Of a stretch of DNA of 44,894 nt, positions 32,168 to 41,433 are shown piece by piece. Every line of letters begins with the position of its first letter. Position 1 is the first letter of the stretch. Made by a program: the position numbers and the translations under genes. Source of the DNA: Omnitrophica bacterium RIFCSPHIGHO2_02_FULL_51_18 (GTDB lineage Bacteria > Omnitrophota > Gorgyraeia > 2-02-FULL-51-18); the NCBI GenBank assembly GCA_001804125.1, contig MHFI01000064.1, forward strand, positions 13,020-57,913. Direction: 5' to 3'. Under the pieces are notes generated by a model. That model was not told the DNA's origin, did no database searches, and saw only the letters and a list, made by a program, of their open reading frames with translations.

Positions 32168-34750
32168 ATGATTAATTGGGCCTTAACCAAAATTTTTGGC
32201 ACGCAAAACGACCGCATGCTCAAGCGCTATACGCCGTTTGTCCAAAAAATCAATTCATTCGAAGCGCAAATTTCCTCGTTATCCGATGACCTGCTCAAGG
32301 TCAAAACTCAGGAATTCCGTGACCGCCTGAATAAAGGCCAGACGCTGAAGGACATTTTGCCGGAGGCATTTGCGGTGGTCCGCGAAACCTCGAAGCGTCT
32401 TCTCAACATGCGCCATTTCGACGTGCAGCTCGTCGGCGGCATGGTGCTGAACGACGGAAAGATTGCCGAAATGGCCACCGGCGAAGGAAAAACGCTCGTC
32501 GCGACACTGCCTGTTTATTTGAACGGCTTGACCGGCAAGGGCGTTCATGTGGTCACCGTGAACGATTATCTGGCCAAGAGAGACAGGGAGTGGATGGGGC
32601 CGATCTATGAATTTCTGGGGCTCTCCGTGGGTGTGATTCAACATGGCATCGCGCCCCAGGACCGCCAGAAAGCCTACGGCAGTGACGTGGTTTACGGCAC
32701 GAACAATGAATTTGGATTTGATTTCCTACGCGACAACATGGTGCGGCACGTGGGGTACCGCGTGCAGCGGGAGCTTTGTTATGCGATCGTGGATGAAGTC
32801 GACAGCATCCTGATCGACGAGGCCAGGACGCCGCTTATCATTTCAGGGCCCAGCGAAGAGTCGACGGACAAGTATGAAAAGATAAACCACATCATCCCGC
32901 GCATGAATAAAGAGGAAGACTATCAGATCGAGGAAAAAACACGTACGGTGGCGCTCACCGAAAAAGGCGTGAAAAAAGCCGAAGAGGCGCTCGGCGTCGA
33001 GAACCTCTACGACCCTCACCACGTGGAGCTCGTGCATCACGTGAATCAGGCGCTTCGCGCGCATACGCTTTTTAAAAAAGACGTGGATTATGTCGTGAAG
33101 GACGCCGAAGTGCTGATTGTCGATGAGTTCACGGGCCGCCTCATGCCCGGCCGCCGTTACAGCGACGGGCTCCACCAGGCGCTTGAAGCCAAGGAAGGCG
33201 TGAAGGTCGAGGAAGAAAATCAGACGCTCGCGACGGTCACGTTCCAGAATTATTTCCGCATGTACGCGAAACTGGCCGGCATGACAGGCACCGCGGCGAC
33301 GGAAGCCCAGGAGTTCCACACCATTTATAAACTGGATGTTGTCACGGTTCCCACGAATCGGCCGATGAACCGCAAGAATCACGCCGACCAGATCTATCGC
33401 ACCGAAAAAGAAAAATTTACGGCGGTCGTGAATGAAATCGTGGAGTGTCATAAGAAAGGACAACCGGTGCTCGTGGGCACGGTTTCAATCGAGAAATCCG
33501 AGCATTTAAGCTCGATGCTCCGCCGAGCCAATGTGCTCCATAACGTCCTGAACGCCAAATTCCATGAAATGGAAGCCGAAATCATCAAGCAAGCCGGCCA
33601 GCCTAATACAGTCACGATCGCGACCAACATGGCCGGCCGGGGCACGGACATCGTGCTGGGGCAGGGCGTGAGGGACGTGGGCGGACTTCATGTGGTCGGC
33701 ACCGAGCGCCATGAGGCACGGCGCATTGACAATCAGCTGCGCGGCCGCTCGGGCCGCCAGGGCGATCCGGGTTCTTCGCGTTTTTATCTTTCGCTGGAGG
33801 ACGACCTCATGCGTATTTTCGGGTCCGATAAAATTTCCGGCCTCATGCAGCGCCTCGGCATGGAGGAAGGCCAGCCGATCGAGCATCCTTTTATCACGCG
33901 TGCGATTGAAACGGCGCAGAAGCGCGTCGAAGGCCGCAATTTCGAAATCCGTAAACAGCTTTTGGAATATGACAACGTGATGAACAAGCAGCGCGAGGTG
34001 ATTTATTCAGAAAGGAAGAAAGTGCTTGAGGGCGAAAACCTCCGCGAGCATTATCTGGGCATGATCGAGGAGGTCACGGACTCCGTGGCTGCCGGCTGCG
34101 ATTTCAACGAGGACGACGCGTTTAAGGGCCTTTCGGAAGTCGTAAAAAACCTATTTCCAGTTTCTCTCGAAGGGCTTGAGGGGGAAACCGGCGATCGCCT
34201 GACGGACGCATTGATTGAGCGGGCAAAGGCGGCCTACGAAAACAAAGAAAAGGAGATCGGCGCGGATTTCATGCGGAGTCTCGAGCGCATGATTCTTATG
34301 GACGTCGTCGATTCCAAATGGAAAGAGCACCTGCGAAACATGGATAATCTAAGGGAGGGCATCGGCCTGCGCGCCTACGGCCAGAAAGACCCGCTCGTGG
34401 AGTACAAGCGCGAGGCGTTCGAGGCCTTTCAGGCAATGATCGGCATCATCAAAGAAGATTCACTGGGGTTCATCTTCAGAGTCCAGCCGGTGCCGGGCGA
34501 TAAGCTCCGCGAGCTTCCGCTCAGAAAAGCGGCGCCGATGCAGTTTTTACATCCCGAGGCGGGCTCCGCGCTAAAGCAAATGCCGCAGGCGCCCGTAACG
34601 CCTTCCGAACTTATGGAGACTGAGGAAGAAGCCGTTCCTGGCAACGGCGCAAAGCGCGCACCAATAATTCATCACGAGGCGAAGGTAGGCCGCAACGACC
34701 CGTGTCCCTGCGGCAGTGGTAAAAAATATAAGAAGTGTCATGGGCAATAA
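32168..34750 (+). CDS. secA: Preprotein translocase ATPase SecA
   Basis: SecA drives proteins through SecYEG. The 860-residue product has NBD1 with [15 protein letters not shown] (Walker A) and [21 protein letters not shown] (DEAD-type). The peptide-cross-linking domain follows (about 220-370), then NBD2 with [13 protein letters not shown] and [13 protein letters not shown], the helical scaffold, and a C-terminal SEC-C zinc motif ([14 protein letters not shown]). Length is typical and no truncation is evident. It serves the many secreted products here. lnt starts 3 nt after its stop. Confidence 0.97.
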   Translation: MINWALTKIFGTQNDRMLKRYTPFVQKINSFEAQISSLSDDLLKVKTQEFRDRLNKGQTLKDILPEAFAVVRETSKRLLNMRHFDVQLVGGMVLNDGKIAEMATGEGKTLVATLPVYLNGLTGKGVHVVTVNDYLAKRDREWMGPIYEFLGLSVGVIQHGIAPQDRQKAYGSDVVYGTNNEFGFDFLRDNMVRHVGYRVQRELCYAIVDEVDSILIDEARTPLIISGPSEESTDKYEKINHIIPRMNKEEDYQIEEKTRTVALTEKGVKKAEEALGVENLYDPHHVELVHHVNQALRAHTLFKKDVDYVVKDAEVLIVDEFTGRLMPGRRYSDGLHQALEAKEGVKVEEENQTLATVTFQNYFRMYAKLAGMTGTAATEAQEFHTIYKLDVVTVPTNRPMNRKNHADQIYRTEKEKFTAVVNEIVECHKKGQPVLVGTVSIEKSEHLSSMLRRANVLHNVLNAKFHEMEAEIIKQAGQPNTVTIATNMAGRGTDIVLGQGVRDVGGLHVVGTERHEARRIDNQLRGRSGRQGDPGSSRFYLSLEDDLMRIFGSDKISGLMQRLGMEEGQPIEHPFITRAIETAQKRVEGRNFEIRKQLLEYDNVMNKQREVIYSERKKVLEGENLREHYLGMIEEVTDSVAAGCDFNEDDAFKGLSEVVKNLFPVSLEGLEGETGDRLTDALIERAKAAYENKEKEIGADFMRSLERMILMDVVDSKWKEHLRNMDNLREGIGLRAYGQKDPLVEYKREAFEAFQAMIGIIKEDSLGFIFRVQPVPGDKLRELPLRKAAPMQFLHPEAGSALKQMPQAPVTPSELMETEEEAVPGNGAKRAPIIHHEAKVGRNDPCPCGSGKKYKKCHGQ

Positions 34751-34753
34751 GTA

Positions 34754-36331
34754 ATGCCCCACCGTCTTCGTGATTTGCTTCTGGTCATTATTTCCGCGGT
34801 GCTCCTTGTTTTGCCCTATCACTTCGACTGGGCGTGGCCGTTTGCATACGTCGCGTTCATTCCTTATTTTTTTGCGCTGAACCGTAAGTCCTCAGGCGGC
34901 GCGTTCAAGTACTCCTATCTTTTCGGCTTTCTGTTCTTCTGTTTCCTGGGTTATTGGCTTATCCATGTGAACGTGGTCGGATTCATCGCGCTGGCCGCGT
35001 ACCTGGCGCTTTATTTTGCGTTCTTTGGTTTGGTGAGCGTGCGTTTTCTTTATCCCGCCGATGAAACTGAACGGTCAGATACCCGAAAAGCCATCCCGGC
35101 TGTTTTCTTTATCGCGGCGTTTTGGGTGGTCGGAGAATATTTGAGGGGATGGATCGCGAGCGGCCTGCCGTGGGCGCTTTTATCCTACGGCCAGTGGAAG
35201 AACCTCTGGGTCATACAGATCTCAGATATCACCGGCTGCTACGGCGTTTCATTTTTCGTGATGCTCGTAAATCTTCTGATTTATAAGATTTTAAGAATGC
35301 CCAAAACAAGGCTCGCGGCCGTCGCGGCTTTAATCCTTCTGGGCAGTGTTTTGACGGTTTGCGCCTACGGCCTGATCGTCTTAAACATCAGAGATTCATT
35401 TTATAAGAGCGCTTCCGCCGAAAAAAAACAGATCCGTGTTTCTGTGGTGCAGGGCAATATTCCGCAGGACCAGAAGTGGGACCGTAAGATCAAAAATATT
35501 ATTTTTGAAAAATACAAACGGCTCACATTTATGAGCGCGACGGAAAAGCCGGATTTGATCCTCTGGCCAGAAACTTCGTTTCCGGGATATTTTGAGGATG
35601 AGCCCCTCTTGGCCGCGCAGCTTAGGAGCACGATCCGCCAGGCGCACACGGACGTACTGGTCGGCGCGCCGACGCTCGGGGACCTCGAAAGGGGCCTTCA
35701 GTTTTATAACACGGCAATTCTTTTCGGTCCCGACGGGGAGGAGAGAAAGCGCTACCACAAAGTGCACCTGGTGCCTTTCGGAGAATTTGTGCCGTTTGAG
35801 CCGGCGCTCGGCTTCCTCCGGAAATTTTTTGCGATAGGCCATTTCAGCGCGGGCAATGAAAAGACGATTTTTGAGACACAGACGCGCACTCAGAATCCCA
35901 ACCGGAAGTTTAAATTCGCCGCGCTGATCTGTTATGAGGATATTTTTCCGGGTCTGGTAAGGGAATTTTGCCTCGCCGGCGCCGACTTTTTGGTGAATGT
36001 CACCAATGATGCCTGGTTCGGGAAGACCGCGGCTCCTTACCAGCACGCGCAAGGCTCGCTTTTCCGCGCGGTTGAAAACCGGGTGCCGGTGGTCCGTGCG
36101 GCCAACACCGGCCTGTCATGCTTTATTTCGCCGGAAGGACGGATTCTCGCCTCGGTGAAGGACAATGGAAAGGAAATCTTCGTGACAGGCCATCAGGGCT
36201 ATACGCTGACCATCCGCAAAACGCCTTCATTCTACACGCGCTTCGGAGATGTGTTTGTCGCGCTCATGTTCCTCCTTTGTTTCCTGGCCTACCGCCACCG
36301 CTCCAAACACACTGCGTATTCGGAAGTTTAA
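34754..36331 (+). CDS. lnt: Apolipoprotein N-acyltransferase Lnt
   Basis: Lnt adds the third acyl chain to lipoproteins, the form sorted by the Lol system. The 525-residue product has about seven N-terminal TM helices with GWIASGLPWALLSYGQW. A periplasmic nitrilase-like domain follows whose catalytic triad residues are visible: Glu in ILWPETSFPG, Lys in KVHLVPFGEFVPF and Cys in ALICYEDIFPGL. NVTNDAWFG and a final TM helix (FGDVFVALMFLLCFL) complete the family pattern. Its presence indicates triacylated lipoproteins and a diderm envelope. Confidence 0.95.
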   Translation: MPHRLRDLLLVIISAVLLVLPYHFDWAWPFAYVAFIPYFFALNRKSSGGAFKYSYLFGFLFFCFLGYWLIHVNVVGFIALAAYLALYFAFFGLVSVRFLYPADETERSDTRKAIPAVFFIAAFWVVGEYLRGWIASGLPWALLSYGQWKNLWVIQISDITGCYGVSFFVMLVNLLIYKILRMPKTRLAAVAALILLGSVLTVCAYGLIVLNIRDSFYKSASAEKKQIRVSVVQGNIPQDQKWDRKIKNIIFEKYKRLTFMSATEKPDLILWPETSFPGYFEDEPLLAAQLRSTIRQAHTDVLVGAPTLGDLERGLQFYNTAILFGPDGEERKRYHKVHLVPFGEFVPFEPALGFLRKFFAIGHFSAGNEKTIFETQTRTQNPNRKFKFAALICYEDIFPGLVREFCLAGADFLVNVTNDAWFGKTAAPYQHAQGSLFRAVENRVPVVRAANTGLSCFISPEGRILASVKDNGKEIFVTGHQGYTLTIRKTPSFYTRFGDVFVALMFLLCFLAYRHRSKHTAYSEV

Positions 36332-36348
36332 TTCGAGTTTCATATTCT

Positions 36349-36377
36349 TTGACAGCCCTATTCCGAGTGGATATAAT
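36349..36377 (+). promoter_or_regulatory. Perfect-consensus sigma-70 promoter of lysS
   Basis: TTGACA (36349-36354) and TATAAT (36372-36377) match both consensus hexamers with a 17-nt spacer. The leader to the lysS ATG (36420) is about 36 nt and AT-rich. This probably drives lysS, lolC/E, lolD and ilvE. Confidence 0.9.
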
Positions 36378-36419
36378 GAATTTCTAACATTTTTATAAAC
36401 TTGCGAAAATAAATAGGTT

Positions 36420-37967
36420 ATGACTGAATCCAACGATCTTCTCAGTGAACGTCGAAAAAAGTTCGAGACCCTTAAGTCCATGGGGGTGGACCCGTTTGGG
36501 GGCAAGTTCTTCAAACAGGCGCTGATCGGCCCCCTTGTTCAGGGTTATGAAGAACACAAAAAAGTCAGCACCGCCGGCCGCCTTTCTTCGATCCGCGTGA
36601 TGGGCAAGACCACCTTTTGTGACTTAAAGGATGAGAGCGGGCGCATCCAGCTGTATGTGAAGCATGAGCACCTGGGCCCTGAGGGGCTTAAAGTGTTCGA
36701 ATGCCTGGATCTGGGCGATATCATCGGCGTGGAGGGAGAGCTTTTCAAGACAAAAACCGGTGAAATATCCATCCGTGCCGGCAAAATAACGCTGCTGGCC
36801 AAAAGCCTCCGGCCGATGCCTGAAAAATGGCACGGCCTGAAGGATGTTGAACAGCGTTACCGTCAGCGCTATCTCGATCTCATTTCCAACGATAGGGCGA
36901 AGGATATTTTTAAGAAGCGTGCGCTCGTCGTCCGCTCGGTGCGCCGGATTCTGGATGAAAAAGGGTATCTTGAAGTGGAAACGCCGATGATGCACTCGAT
37001 TCCGGGGGGTGCTGCCGGCAAGCCGTTTAAGACCCATCACGAGGCGCTCAATATGCCTTTGTATTTGCGCGTGGCGCCGGAGCTTTACCTTAAAAAATTA
37101 TTGGTCGGCGGGTTTGATAAGGTCTATGAAATCAATAAAAGCTTCCGCAACGAGGGCATTTCCACGCGCCACAACCCGGAATTCACGATGCTTGAAGTTT
37201 ACACGGCCTACGACGATGTGAATGATGTGATGAATCTGACCGAGGAAATTATCCGCAAAGCGGCCGAAGAAACGCTGGGGTCGCTGAAAGTGCCGTTCGG
37301 CGATAAGCTGATTGATTTGTCGGAATGGAAACGTGTATCGTTTGCAAAATTCATGAAAGATATTTTTGGCATCAATCCTGAGGACCCGGAGGAAGTTTGG
37401 ATAGAAAAAATGGGAAGGAAGGGCCATAAGATCGAGTCCGGAAACGGACGGGAGATTTCAAGAACCCAGCTCATCAATATCGTGGGAGAGCTTGTGGAGC
37501 CGGGCACTTCAGAATCCAAAAAAGGAACGCCTATATTTGTGACGGACTATTTCACCGAGCTTTGCCCGTTGGCGAAGAAGAATAAAAATAATCCTTTTTT
37601 GAGCGACCGCTTTGAGCTTTATATCGGCGGCATGGAAATTGCAAATGGCTATTCGGAGCTTAACGATCCGATCGACCAACGCGAGCGCCTGGTGCGCGAA
37701 TTGAAGGAAAAGGGCAAAGAGAGTACTTTTGAAGCGCTTGACGAGGATTTTATTCTGGCGCTTGAGCACGGCATGCCGCCGGCCGGAGGCCTCGGAATAG
37801 GCATCGACCGGCTCGTGATGATTCTCACGGGACAGTCGTCGATTCGGGAAGTCATTCTCTTCCCGCAAATGAAGGAAGACCGTCATTCTGAATCCTTCGA
37901 TCGTCATCCTGAGCGAAGCGAAGGATCTCAAAAACGAGATCCTTCGTCGCAAGGCTCCTCAGGATGA
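36420..37967 (+). CDS. lysS: Lysyl-tRNA synthetase, class II, with a repeat-derived C-terminal tail
   Basis: LysRS charges tRNA-Lys. The 515-residue product has the N-terminal OB fold (VSTAGRLSSIRVMGKTTFCDLKD). The class II motifs are motif 1 (FLEVETPMMHSIPGGAAGKPF), motif 2 (SFRNEGISTRHNPEFTMLE) and motif 3 (GLGIGIDRLVMILTGQSSIREVILFP). LysRS normally ends just after LFPQMK. Here about 25 more residues (RHSESFDRHPERSEGS and on) are encoded by a palindromic repeat that also supplies the TGA stop. The tail is polar and probably harmless. lolC/E follows after 10 nt. Confidence 0.95.
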   Translation: MTESNDLLSERRKKFETLKSMGVDPFGGKFFKQALIGPLVQGYEEHKKVSTAGRLSSIRVMGKTTFCDLKDESGRIQLYVKHEHLGPEGLKVFECLDLGDIIGVEGELFKTKTGEISIRAGKITLLAKSLRPMPEKWHGLKDVEQRYRQRYLDLISNDRAKDIFKKRALVVRSVRRILDEKGYLEVETPMMHSIPGGAAGKPFKTHHEALNMPLYLRVAPELYLKKLLVGGFDKVYEINKSFRNEGISTRHNPEFTMLEVYTAYDDVNDVMNLTEEIIRKAAEETLGSLKVPFGDKLIDLSEWKRVSFAKFMKDIFGINPEDPEEVWIEKMGRKGHKIESGNGREISRTQLINIVGELVEPGTSESKKGTPIFVTDYFTELCPLAKKNKNNPFLSDRFELYIGGMEIANGYSELNDPIDQRERLVRELKEKGKESTFEALDEDFILALEHGMPPAGGLGIGIDRLVMILTGQSSIREVILFPQMKEDRHSESFDRHPERSEGSQKRDPSSQGSSG

Positions 37968-37968
37968 C
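37903..37968. repeat. Palindromic repeat forming the 3' end of lysS
   Basis: The outer arms GTCATCCTGAG (37903-37913) and CTCAGGATGAC (37958-37968) and the inner arms GAAGGATCTC and GAGATCCTTC are perfect complements. A partial copy of one half (GTCATTCTGAATCCTTCG) precedes it at 37882-37899. This GTCATCCTGAGCGAAG-type element is a widespread intergenic palindrome; here it lies inside an open reading frame. Confidence 0.8.
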
Positions 37969-37977
37969 GCATAGCCT

Positions 37978-39159
37978 ATGAGCTACGAGTGGTGGGTTGC
38001 CAAACGCTATCTCTGGTCGAAGCGCCGACATCCTTTCGTGGGGGTGACGAGCACGATTTCCGTTTTGGGGATCGGGGTCGGCGTGGCCGCGCTCATCGTG
38101 GTGCTGGCGGTCATGAATGGCTTTGATGGGGAGCTTAAGGACAGGATCATCGGCACGCGCGCGCATTTGGTGATTGAGAAAGAGGAAGCGTTCAATCATT
38201 ACGCGGGGCTCCTCGAATCGCTTTCTAAGCTCAAAGGCATTGCGGGCGCTTCGCCGTTTGTGGAAGGCCAGGCGCTGATCCAGAAAGACGAGTGGGGCAC
38301 CGGAGTTTTGGTGCGTGGCATCGATTCTAGGACAGAAAAATCGGTCTCTAAATTTTATCAGTATCTGAAAGACGGCACGTTGTCCGGCCGGGAGAAATTT
38401 GCGGTCGTGGGCTCCGAGCTCGCGCGGCGTTTTAATCTGAAGATCGGGTCCCAATTCCTGGTGTTGTCGCAGACGGCGAAAAAACCGGCCGTTTACACGG
38501 TAGAAGGGGTTTTTTCCTCGGGTCTTTATGAGTACGACGCGAACCTTTTGTTTCTGAATCTGAAAGACGCGCAGGAGCTTTTTGACATGAAAGAGGCGGT
38601 GTCGGGAGTGAGTGTGGCGTTGAGCGACGCCGGCGCGGCCGATTTTTTCAAGAGGGGCATTCAGGATAAATTGAAATACCCGTACGTGGTGCGTACCTGG
38701 ATGGACATGAATAAAACGCTTTTTGGGGCTTTGAAGCTGGAAAAGATCGTGATGTTCCTGATTCTGGCGCTGATCATTCTTGTCGCGTGCCTCAATATCG
38801 CCGGAAGCCTCACGATGCTTGTGATGGACAAGACAAAGGACATCGGGGTTTTAAGGGCGCTGGGAGCGACCCGTTTCAGCATTTTAAAGATATTTGCGCT
38901 GGACGGCCTCTGGATGGGCTTTTTCGGCGCCGGCGCGGGTTTCCTGGCAGGCACGGCGCTTTGCGTGATTTTGGCCCATACGCCGCTGGTGGATCTGCCG
39001 AAAGAAATCTATTATGTGAGCCGGCTTCCGATCAAGGCGAACCCCGTCGATGTGGCGCTCGTGCTTTCGGTGGCGGTTGCGCTTAGTTTTGTTTCTTCGC
39101 TCTATCCGGCTGTGACGGCCGGGAGGCTGACGCCGGCTCAGGCGCTTCGCCATGAGTGA
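37978..39159 (+). CDS. Lipoprotein-releasing system permease LolC/LolE family
   Basis: This is the membrane subunit of the LolCDE complex, which extracts lipoproteins from the inner membrane for transfer to LolA. The 393-residue product has the family N-terminus (MSYEWWVAKRYLWSKRRHPFVGV), a first TM helix (ISVLGIGVGVAALIVVLAVMNGF), a large periplasmic domain and three C-terminal TM helices in an FtsX-type region (LNIAGSLTMLVMDKTKDIGVLRALGA). Only one permease gene is present, so it may act as a homodimer (LolF-type) or with a second permease elsewhere. There is no good Shine-Dalgarno, since the lysS repeat ends just 10 nt before the ATG. Confidence 0.93.
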   Translation: MSYEWWVAKRYLWSKRRHPFVGVTSTISVLGIGVGVAALIVVLAVMNGFDGELKDRIIGTRAHLVIEKEEAFNHYAGLLESLSKLKGIAGASPFVEGQALIQKDEWGTGVLVRGIDSRTEKSVSKFYQYLKDGTLSGREKFAVVGSELARRFNLKIGSQFLVLSQTAKKPAVYTVEGVFSSGLYEYDANLLFLNLKDAQELFDMKEAVSGVSVALSDAGAADFFKRGIQDKLKYPYVVRTWMDMNKTLFGALKLEKIVMFLILALIILVACLNIAGSLTMLVMDKTKDIGVLRALGATRFSILKIFALDGLWMGFFGAGAGFLAGTALCVILAHTPLVDLPKEIYYVSRLPIKANPVDVALVLSVAVALSFVSSLYPAVTAGRLTPAQALRHE

Positions 39160-39895
39160 GATAATGGAGAAAGTCCAGGCGGCTGTTTTGGAGCGCGAGA
39201 ATTTGAGTGCGGTCGGCCTCGAAGCGATAGGGCTGCGGAAGGTCTATTCGGACGGCCAGCGCGAGCTTCAAATCTTTAATAATTTATCGCTCAAAATCCG
39301 GAAAGGCGAGGGAGTCGCCATTTTGGGTCCCTCAGGCTCGGGCAAGACGACGCTTTTGAATCTTCTATCCGGATTAGACGAGCCCAGTTCCGGTCAGGTT
39401 TTTTTGGACGGGGTCTCCATCCATGAGTCAAATCCGAGGGACAAGGCGCGTTTTATCAATAGAAATATCGGTTTTATTTTTCAGTTTTATCACCTGCTTC
39501 CGGAATTTACAGCGCTTGAAAATGTGATGCTGCCGGTTCTCGTGAGCAGGGAAAGCTCGAAAATCCCCGAAGCGCGTAAGAAAGCCGAGGCGCTCTTGGA
39601 GCAGGTAGGCCTGAAGGACCGCATGAAACATTTTCCGAGCGAGCTCTCGGGCGGCGAACAGCAACGCGTCGCTATCGCACGTGCACTCATCCATGATCCA
39701 AAGTTCCTGTTCTGCGATGAGCCGACGGGAAACCTGGACATTCGCAGAGGTGAGGAAATTGCCGAGCTTTTGAAGAGGCTCTTTTCGGAACAACGCAAGA
39801 CCGTATTGATAGTGACGCACGATGAGAGAATTGCTAAAATGGCACATCGTGTTTGGAACATAGTAAAGCAGGATTGGGAAGGGAAAAGCGTATGA
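39152..39895 (+). CDS. lolD: Lipoprotein-releasing system ATPase LolD
   Basis: LolD powers lipoprotein release. The 247-residue ABC ATPase has Walker A (LGPSGSGKTTLLNLL), the Q-loop region FIFQFYHLLPEFTALENVMLP, the signature LSGGEQQRVAIARAL, Walker B with LFCDEPTGNLD and the H-loop VTHDERIA. The FYHLLPEFTALENV segment is LolD/MacB-type. An N-terminal extension of about 20 residues precedes the domain. The gene overlaps the permease by 8 nt and ilvE by 4 nt. Confidence 0.95.
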   Translation: MSEIMEKVQAAVLERENLSAVGLEAIGLRKVYSDGQRELQIFNNLSLKIRKGEGVAILGPSGSGKTTLLNLLSGLDEPSSGQVFLDGVSIHESNPRDKARFINRNIGFIFQFYHLLPEFTALENVMLPVLVSRESSKIPEARKKAEALLEQVGLKDRMKHFPSELSGGEQQRVAIARALIHDPKFLFCDEPTGNLDIRRGEEIAELLKRLFSEQRKTVLIVTHDERIAKMAHRVWNIVKQDWEGKSV

Positions 39896-40770
39896 GCAGT
39901 AAGATTTTTTTAAACAACCGCCTGGTGGATAAAGCCGATGCGACGATCAGCGTGTTCGATCACGGCCTTTTATACGGAGACGGCGTGTTCGAGGGGATCC
40001 GCTCCTATGGCGGACTTGTGTTTAAGCTTCGCGAGCACTTGGATCGCCTGTTTGAATCGGCGCATACGCTGATGCTTGAGATCCCGATGACCAAAGAGCG
40101 CCTTGAAAAAGCAGTGGTCCAGACCTTGAAAGCCAACCGCTTGAAAGACGCCTATATCCGGCTTGTCGTGACACGCGGCGTGGGCGATCTGGGGCTTGAT
40201 CCGCGAAAATGCCGCCAACCGATGCTTTTTATCATCGCCGATGAAATCATGCTTTATCCGAGGGCGTATTATGAAAAAGGGCTTCAAATTGCCACCGTGC
40301 CCACGGTGCGAAATCATCCGGAGGCTTTGAACCCGCAGCTTAAGACGCTCAACTATCTCAACAATATTTTGGCCAAAATTGAGGCGACAAACGCCGGTGT
40401 GGACGAAGCGATCCTGTTGAACAGCCAGGGCTATGTAACCGAGTGCACCGGCGAAAATATTTTTTATGTGCGGGGGAAATGCATCGCGACCCCTCCGCCG
40501 TATGTCGGCATCTTACGGGGGATCACCCGCAGTGTCGTGATGCGCATCGCCAAAGAGCTTGGTTTTAGCGTTGAAGAAGACGTCTTTACGCGCCATGAGC
40601 TTTACACCGCGGACGAAGTTTTCCTGACGGGCACCGCCGCTGAAATCGTGCCGGTGGTCAAGATTGATAACCGGCAAATCGGCAGCGGAAAACCGGGCAA
40701 GACCACGCGGTTGCTGACAAAGGAATTCAAAAAGCTGACACCCAAGGAAGGCGTGAAGTATGACTTGTGA
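39892..40770 (+). CDS. ilvE: Branched-chain amino-acid aminotransferase (class IV)
   Basis: This PLP enzyme interconverts branched-chain amino acids and 2-oxo acids. I start it at the ATG at 39892 (ATGA overlap with lolD) rather than 39853. The 292-residue product has ISVFDHGLLYGDGVFEGIRSY near the N-terminus and the PLP lysine in LKTLNYLNNILAKIEA. NSQGYVTECTGENIFYV, GILRGITRSVV and EVFLTGTAAEIVPV follow. The fold is shared with D-amino-acid transaminase and aminodeoxychorismate lyase, but the pattern fits IlvE best. Confidence 0.9.
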   Translation: MSSKIFLNNRLVDKADATISVFDHGLLYGDGVFEGIRSYGGLVFKLREHLDRLFESAHTLMLEIPMTKERLEKAVVQTLKANRLKDAYIRLVVTRGVGDLGLDPRKCRQPMLFIIADEIMLYPRAYYEKGLQIATVPTVRNHPEALNPQLKTLNYLNNILAKIEATNAGVDEAILLNSQGYVTECTGENIFYVRGKCIATPPPYVGILRGITRSVVMRIAKELGFSVEEDVFTRHELYTADEVFLTGTAAEIVPVVKIDNRQIGSGKPGKTTRLLTKEFKKLTPKEGVKYDL

Positions 40771-41287
40771 CGAATGCGGCAAAAATAAGGCCACCGTGCA
40801 TCTGACGGAAATCATCAACGATCAGATCACGAAGCTCAATTTGTGCGAGATCTGCGCGAAGGAAAAAGGTTCGGATGTCGAGCAGCATTTCGGCATCGGG
40901 GACCTTTTGTCGGCGTTGTCCGATACGCATGCCCCCTCGCAGGGTGTCGATGCGCCTGCGATGAAAGGCCGCTGCCATCATTGCGGTCTCACCTATGACG
41001 ATTTTAAAAAGATCGGGCGTCTGGGTTGCAGCGAATGTTACGTTGCGTTTAAACCGAGCCTGGTGCCGCTTCTTAAAAAGATCCACGGATCGAACCAACA
41101 CCTCGGAAAATCGCTGAATCCCCAGTTTTTGAGCGACCAGAAGGTTTCCTCGAAGCTTCATGAAGAACTTGAAATGGCCAAGCAAAACCTTCTGAAAGCG
41201 GTCAAAGGGGAAGAGTTTGAAGAGGCGGCGTCACTGCGCGATAAAGTCAAATTCTTGGAAAAGAAAATCAGGGAGAATAAAGCGTGA
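40760..41287 (+). CDS. mcsA: McsA-like activator of protein arginine kinase
   Basis: McsA binds zinc and activates McsB. The 175-residue product has four CxxC pairs: CDEC and CEIC near residues 3-32, CHHC and CSEC near 74-95. A C-terminal UVR motif (LLKAVKGEEFEEAASLRDKVKFLEKKI) is expected to contact ClpC. This is the standard McsA architecture of Firmicutes, here in a diderm genome. It overlaps ilvE by 11 nt and is separated from mcsB only by a multi-hairpin repeat. Confidence 0.9.
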   Translation: MTCDECGKNKATVHLTEIINDQITKLNLCEICAKEKGSDVEQHFGIGDLLSALSDTHAPSQGVDAPAMKGRCHHCGLTYDDFKKIGRLGCSECYVAFKPSLVPLLKKIHGSNQHLGKSLNPQFLSDQKVSSKLHEELEMAKQNLLKAVKGEEFEEAASLRDKVKFLEKKIRENKA

Positions 41288-41433
41288 CCCCACCACCTCT
41301 TTCAGCGCCCCACCACCTGTTTGTCCGATTGCTTTGCAATCGGTTCGCAAAGCGAACCAAACAAGTGGTGGGGCGCCCCATTCGCTTCAAGGCGAATGGG
41401 TTTGTTCTTCGAACAAAGAAAGAGGTGGTGGGG
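41288..41433. repeat. Multi-hairpin palindromic element between mcsA and mcsB
   Basis: The outer arms CCCCACCACCTCTTT (41288-41302) and AAAGAGGTGGTGGGG (41419-41433) are perfect. Inside lie a second, nearly perfect pair, GCGCCCCACCACCTGTTTG (41306-41324) with 41358-41376, enclosing hairpins CCGATTGC-ttt-GCAATCGG and TTCGC-aaa-GCGAA. They are followed by CCCATTCGC-ttcaag-GCGAATGGG (41377-41400) and TTTGTTC-ttc-GAACAAA (41401-41417). The outer right arm supplies the GAGG upstream of mcsB and the G of its GTG start. It could fold as a cruciform or as a branched RNA controlling mcsB. Confidence 0.85.
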
